DNA from: Kiritimatiellia bacterium
Lineage (GTDB): Bacteria; Verrucomicrobiota; Kiritimatiellia; RFP12; UBA3636
Assembly: GCA_017413145.1 (NCBI GenBank)
Contig: JAFPUX010000355.1
Span: 1 to 16,209 of the forward strand
Reading direction: 5' to 3'
DNA: 16,209 nt
The notes beneath the pieces are model-generated. The model had not been told where the DNA came from. It worked only from the letters and a program-made list of their open reading frames with translations, and ran no database searches. The position numbers and the translations under genes were made by a program. Positions 12,923 through 16,209 of the stretch are shown piece after piece (the first letter of the stretch is position 1; each line of letters begins with the position of its first letter).

Positions 12923-13933
12923 ATGAAGACGAATACGGAAAACGTCCTGTCCGAAAAGAAGATGGCCGACGGCCGGACGCTGCGCGTCCTGCGCTTCGTC
13001 TCGCCGGGGGACGAGGTCCCGGAGCGCGTCGTCCGCTACGTGATCGGGTCGCTCGGCTTCGACTCCTACAACGAGTACATCCAGACGCAGGCCTACTGGC
13101 GGAGCTGGTATCGCGAGTCGTTCGAGGGGCGGCTCGACGGCGTCGAGAGCCGCCTCTACCTGGCCGAGGTCGACGGCGTCCTGGCGGCGCGGGTGTGGTT
13201 CGCCTACGCGCGGGAAGGCGGCTTCGGCAACTTCGGCAACGTCTACACCGAGACGGCCTACCGCCGCCTCGGGCTGCTGAGCGAGCTGATGGCTCCCTGC
13301 ATGGCCGACTTCGACGCGGCGCGCGACGCCCGCATCCTCTGCTGCTGGGGCGCCACCCCGGTCGCCGTGCGGACCTACCGGAAGCGCGGCTTCCGCCTGA
13401 CCTACGGCGGCGAGATCGGCTTTCTGGAGCGGACGCGGCGGCCCGGCGAGGACTTCTTCTCCATCGAGCGCGAGGTCTTCGCCGACGCGCGCCTCGCCTC
13501 GATCCGCCCCGGCGCGCCCGCCGACCAGTTCGTCGCGGACAAGTTCATCGCCCACACGGAGCCGGTCCTCCGCGGCCTCGGGGCGCGGCGCGGCCCCGCC
13601 GCCGCCGTGCCGGAGTTCCGCGTCGCGCGCATCGAGGCGGAGATCGGGGGCGGCGTCGTGAACGTCGCCTGCAACGCCGCCGGGACGGTGACCGGCCACT
13701 GCTTCGCGCTGGCCTCCGGTGGCGCGGGGCTGCTTGACTTCACCGCCCACGCGGCGAGCCTCCCGGACGTCCCGGAGCTGATCCGCGCGACGGCGGCGGA
13801 CTTCCACCGCGGACGCGACATGGAGCTTCTCTTCCACGCCTTCCCGCAGGACGCCGAAAAGATCGCCGCCGTCCAATCCGCCGGAGGCCGCCGCATCGGC
13901 GCAACGAGCCGCGTGGAAATCTATTCCATCTGA
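12923..13933 (+). CDS. GNAT-family N-acetyltransferase
   Basis: A 336-residue protein with an N-terminal GNAT fold. Strand 'SRLYLAEVDGVLAARVWF' (76-93) leads to 'NVYTETAYRRLGLLSELMA' (106-124), the acetyl-CoA pyrophosphate-binding loop in degenerate form (R-R-L-G-L in place of the usual Q/R-x-x-G-x-G/A). 'WGATPVAVRTYRKRGF' (142-157) is the usual fourth motif. Residues from about 190 form a second domain without a recognised family, possibly a degenerate second GNAT half. It probably transfers an acetyl group to a small-molecule or protein amine; substrate unknown. No signal peptide. It has its own promoter and stands alone on the plus strand, 208 nt before the chaperone gene, which also has its own promoter. 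Confidence 0.82.
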   Translation: MKTNTENVLSEKKMADGRTLRVLRFVSPGDEVPERVVRYVIGSLGFDSYNEYIQTQAYWRSWYRESFEGRLDGVESRLYLAEVDGVLAARVWFAYAREGGFGNFGNVYTETAYRRLGLLSELMAPCMADFDAARDARILCCWGATPVAVRTYRKRGFRLTYGGEIGFLERTRRPGEDFFSIEREVFADARLASIRPGAPADQFVADKFIAHTEPVLRGLGARRGPAAAVPEFRVARIEAEIGGGVVNVACNAAGTVTGHCFALASGGAGLLDFTAHAASLPDVPELIRATAADFHRGRDMELLFHAFPQDAEKIAAVQSAGGRRIGATSRVEIYSI

Positions 13934-13994
13934 GGCCCCGCCCCGCCACGTCCACCCCACCTCCCACGCGGAATCCGCGCGGGCTCGACGATAA

Positions 13995-14023
13995 TTGACC
14001 CGGAGCGCGCCACGTGGTAAAAT
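13995..14023 (+). promoter_or_regulatory. Promoter of the chaperone-effector operon
   Basis: -35 TTGACC (13995-14000), 17-bp spacer, -10 TAAAAT (14018-14023): the best match to the sigma-70 consensus in the window. The leader runs about 110 nt to the ATG at 14142. Confidence 0.78.
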
Positions 14024-14085
14024 TTTCGCCGTTGAACGACGCGCGGCGGTGTAACCCGCCCGGCGCGCCGCGTGTAGACGGTTCA

Positions 14086-14133
14086 AACCACCGAACCACC
14101 CAACCACCGAACCGCCCAACCACCGAACCGGAG
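14086..14133. repeat. 16-bp tandem repeat in the operon leader
   Basis: AACCACCGAACC recurs at 14086-14097, 14102-14113 and 14118-14129 with an exact 16-bp period, separated by (A/G)CCC-type linkers. The last unit runs into the CGGAG (14129-14133) that serves as ribosome binding site 8 nt before the chaperone start. Similar CCGAACCACC repeats are, in my recollection, common between genes of related bacteria. Confidence 0.75.
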
Positions 14134-14141
14134 ACCCCGAC

Positions 14142-14585
14142 ATGGACTTCAACGAACTCATCGCCTCCTTCGCCGAACGCCACGGCATCGCGGACCTCGC
14201 CGCGGAGGACAACGCCGCCGCGCTCGACATCGACGGCATCGTCGTTACCCTCGTCGCCGCGGGCGACGCGCTCTCGGTCTCCGCCGACATCGGCGAGCCC
14301 CCCGCCGAGGGCCGGGCCGACTTCGCCGAGCTGCTGCTCGAGGCAAGCCTGCAGTCGGACGCCTTCTTCGCCAAGGCGCCCGAGCGCGGGAACTACGTCG
14401 TGGTGCGCCGCCTCGCGCTCCCGGCGCTCGGGCCCGACGCCTTCGACGCCGCGCTCGAGGCGCTCGTCAACCAGGCCGAGACCTGGCGCCGCCTCCTCGC
14501 CGACTTCCGCCCCGCCGCGAAAGCCGCCGCAGAGGCGGCCGCGGAGGAGCCCGTCCTCGGCGTCGGCGGCTTCGTGCAGGTGTGA
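14142..14585 (+). CDS. CesT/Tir-type type III secretion chaperone
   Basis: A 147-residue acidic protein with the shape of a CesT-family chaperone: N-terminal helix 'MDFNELIASFAERHGI', a short central beta set ('AALDIDGIVVTLVAAGDALSVSADIGEPP'), a helix 'ADFAELLLEASLQSD', strands 'GNYVVVRRLALPAL' and a C-terminal helix 'DAALEALVNQAETWRRLLADF'. Such proteins form dimers that bind the N-terminal part of a cognate effector and deliver it to a type III system. The 120-150 residue length fits. A larger gene follows after 43 nt with a strong ribosome binding site, the classic chaperone-effector order. The C terminus has an Ala-rich linker and a short GVGGFVQV tail. No secretion machinery is visible in the window. 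Confidence 0.75.
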   Translation: MDFNELIASFAERHGIADLAAEDNAAALDIDGIVVTLVAAGDALSVSADIGEPPAEGRADFAELLLEASLQSDAFFAKAPERGNYVVVRRLALPALGPDAFDAALEALVNQAETWRRLLADFRPAAKAAAEAAAEEPVLGVGGFVQV

Positions 14586-14628
14586 CGTTCCGCCCGCGCG
14601 GCGCCCGGACGGAACGGGAGGACGAGCC

Positions 14629-15954
14629 ATGGCCATCAATCTCAATGTCGACAAGTTCGGCGCGCAGTTCAGCGCGTTCGTCGAATTCGCGTCGCGGCAG
14701 AAGGACCAGAACTTCATCGCGTGCATCGAAGGGCAGAAGCCGGGGCTCGGCCTGGCGGCCCCGGACGGGCGCCCCCGGAACATCGCCGCCAAGGAGTGGG
14801 ACGGCTACGCGCAGTTCTGGCGCGGCAAGGACAGCCGGGCGGTCAACAACGAGGTGCGCACCCTCTTCCTGCGGACGATCCTCGGCGTCTGCGGCGTCCG
14901 GAGCGTGGCGGAGCTGCCGCCGGGCGTCCGGGCCGTCCTGAAGGCCGACGACTACGACGGCAAGGGCCGTCCGCTCACCGTGCGCCGCATCCGGGCCGTG
15001 ACGGAGGCGGTCAAGGCCGCCGCCGGCGCCTCGGCGCCCGCCGCGGCCTTCGCCTCCGGCTCCTCCCCCGCGGTCGGCCGGCTCCAGGACCTCGTCGCGA
15101 CCGCCCCCGGCGTCCCCGCCGGCGCCCCGCCGGACGAAAAGGCGGCCGCCTTCTCCGCCCGAGTGTCGGAGATCGCCGCCAAGGAAACCATCGCCAACTT
15201 CACCCACGTGGCCTTCAGGAACTGCGTCCGCAACGGGGTCGAGGACTTCCATCGCAAGCACGAGCAGTTCGACCGCGACAGGACCGGCCGGATGGGCGTC
15301 CGCATCGACGGCCTCGGCGAAATCTCCAAGGACTACGAGACGGCGCGCGACCAGCTCGTGCAGTTCATCACGGGCAACGACGACGAGACCTTCGGGACGG
15401 CGGCCGAGTCGGTCCGGAGGCGGACGGGCCTGCTGATGTCGATCCTCTCCCAATTCACCGCCTCCTCCGTCACGGCCGCCTTCCAGAGCGCCATCGAACG
15501 CCCGGGCCTGACCTACCAGCTCGCGGGCAACAGCGCCGGCGGGGCCGACACGCCGATGGACTTCGCCCTGGACCGGACGGCGGACGGCGACATCCAGATC
15601 ACGTTCCGCCAGTCCATCGGCGTCCGGGGCCTCGTGCTGTCCGACGAGAACGGCAACATCAGGACGCACGACATGGACGGCGCGACGAGCCGCTGCGCCG
15701 TCGGGCTGAAAATCGTCCTGCCCGACGCCGACTTCCGGCGCCTCGCCCGGACCGACTGGTCCCGGTTCGACTTCGAGGCCTTCCTGCGGGCGGGCGACGA
15801 GGGCGGGACCGACGAACAGATCGCGCAAATCCCGGAGCCGTTCCGCCTCCACGCCAGGATCACCGCGTCGGTGCACTTCGAGCTGAACGCCGAGCGGAAC
15901 GCCGCGCAGAACGCCGATCCGAACGCGGCGCGAAACGAAAACCTCCAGGCCTGA
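14629..15954 (+). CDS. Candidate type III effector or chaperone partner
   Basis: A 441-residue protein of unknown function starting at the ATG after GGGAGGA (14616-14622, 6-nt spacing). No Sec signal peptide or membrane helix, as expected of a type III substrate. Residues 1-130 form a helical N-terminal module with 'NNEVRTLFLRTILGVCGV' and 'DDYDGKGRPLTVRRIRAV', a pattern I recall from other chaperone-linked proteins of PVC-group genomes. An Ala/Pro/Ser linker (about 130-180) follows, then a helical region ('NFTHVAFRNCVRNGVEDFHRKH') and, from about 300, a beta-rich part ('DIQITFRQSIGVRGLVLSDE'). The C-terminal tail is Asn/Ala-rich. No enzymatic motif recognised. The gene pair shares the promoter at 13995-14023. 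Effector status is inferred from its neighbour. Confidence 0.65.
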   Translation: MAINLNVDKFGAQFSAFVEFASRQKDQNFIACIEGQKPGLGLAAPDGRPRNIAAKEWDGYAQFWRGKDSRAVNNEVRTLFLRTILGVCGVRSVAELPPGVRAVLKADDYDGKGRPLTVRRIRAVTEAVKAAAGASAPAAAFASGSSPAVGRLQDLVATAPGVPAGAPPDEKAAAFSARVSEIAAKETIANFTHVAFRNCVRNGVEDFHRKHEQFDRDRTGRMGVRIDGLGEISKDYETARDQLVQFITGNDDETFGTAAESVRRRTGLLMSILSQFTASSVTAAFQSAIERPGLTYQLAGNSAGGADTPMDFALDRTADGDIQITFRQSIGVRGLVLSDENGNIRTHDMDGATSRCAVGLKIVLPDADFRRLARTDWSRFDFEAFLRAGDEGGTDEQIAQIPEPFRLHARITASVHFELNAERNAAQNADPNAARNENLQA

Positions 15955-15981
15955 CCGCGCGGCGGCTTCGAACGTGCGACG

Positions 15982-16209
15982 CTACGCGGCGTTGAACTTG
16001 TCCTTCGGCTGCTTGCAGCGCGGGCAGCGCCAGTCGGCTGGGAGGTCCTCGAAGGCGACGCCGCCGTTCTCGGCCGGATCGTAGACGTAGCCGCAGACGG
16101 AGCAGACGTACTTGCCGGTCGCGGTCTTGAAGACGATCTCGCCGGGCGGGATCACGGCGGGCGGGTTCGCGAGGTCGACGACGCGGTGCGCGGCGAGGCT
16201 CTCCAGCGC
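15982..16209 (-). CDS. Rubredoxin-domain protein, C-terminal part (5' end outside window)
   Basis: The last 75 codons of a minus-strand gene that continues past the window edge; TAG at 15984-15982. It encodes 'YVCSVCGYVYDPAENGG' and 'DLPADWRCPRCKQPKDKFN', the two C-x-x-C pairs of a rubredoxin that bind one iron atom for electron transfer. About 34 residues precede the first Cys in the window, ending 'AVIPPGEIVFKTATGK', so the rubredoxin is probably the C-terminal domain of a larger protein (for example a flavin-, ferritin- or reductase-linked rubredoxin); which one cannot be told. It converges on the candidate effector gene with 27 nt between stops and no obvious terminator. Confidence 0.88.
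   Translation of the reverse strand, partial: ALESLAAHRVVDLANPPAVIPPGEIVFKTATGKYVCSVCGYVYDPAENGGVAFEDLPADWRCPRCKQPKDKFNAA

Noticed and set aside
14014..14628. Upstream extension of the candidate effector frame across the chaperone gene
   Set aside because: This Ser/Pro/Arg-rich frame is a shadow of the chaperone coding sequence; the ATG at 14629 follows a near-perfect ribosome binding site.
1..16209. tRNA or rRNA genes
   Set aside because: I saw no cloverleaf with a TTC-type T-loop and no rRNA-like sequence on either strand.

Overview
The window is a GC-rich bacterial segment (roughly 65% GC by eye) with an AT-richer patch at about 11.2-12.5 kb. Several things point to an uncultivated PVC-superphylum bacterium of the Kiritimatiellota/Lentisphaerota type, probably gut- or rumen-associated: repeated DUF4143-type ATPases, a DUF6259-type putative glycoside hydrolase, a secreted Fn3-like protein with a C-terminal module I associate with that group, and a CesT-like type III chaperone beside a candidate effector. 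This assignment is inference from gene content; no marker gene is present.

Layout. 39-770 encodes a protein I do not recognise, perhaps 5'-truncated, followed by a strong palindrome. 953-2245 is ATPase 1 (AAA_14 + DUF4143), followed after 16 nt by a secreted Sel1-repeat protein (2262-3947). 4089-5426 is ATPase 2, with a putative DUF6259 hydrolase (5481-7487) 54 nt downstream. 7695-9053 is ATPase 3. The stretch 9054-9909 holds no intact gene. It contains the operator/promoter region of a fourth ATPase joined directly to that gene's last 60 or so codons (pseudogene, 9250-9432), a 23-bp tandem array and copies of several dispersed repeats. On the minus strand lie an Fn3-like secreted protein (9910-11580) and, upstream of it, a helix-hairpin-helix-like protein of unknown function (11641-12279) with a long, highly structured 5' leader (promoter near 12576-12604). 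On the plus strand again are a GNAT acetyltransferase (12923-13933), the CesT-like chaperone (14142-14585) and its candidate effector/partner (14629-15954). The window ends in the C-terminal rubredoxin domain of a convergent gene (15982-16209, minus, partial).

Promoters recur with one architecture: a TTG-type -35 box, exactly 17 bp, and a -10 box such as TAGAAT, TAGACT, TAGTCT or TAAAAT. I find it before ATPases 1, 2 and 3, the minus-strand leader, the GNAT gene and the chaperone-effector pair.

The most interesting pattern is at the ATPase loci. Each intact gene, and the deleted one, has its own AT-rich iterated sequence at the promoter. In three loci there are two direct copies 32-33 bp apart plus an inverted copy. 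The repeat sequence differs at each locus while the arrangement is similar. This suggests paralogous ATPase-nuclease proteins each paired with a private DNA recognition site, an arrangement I do not know to have been described. The same part of the window is dense in dispersed direct repeats (37-bp perfect copies flank ATPase 3 and the remnant), consistent with gain and loss of these genes by recombination.
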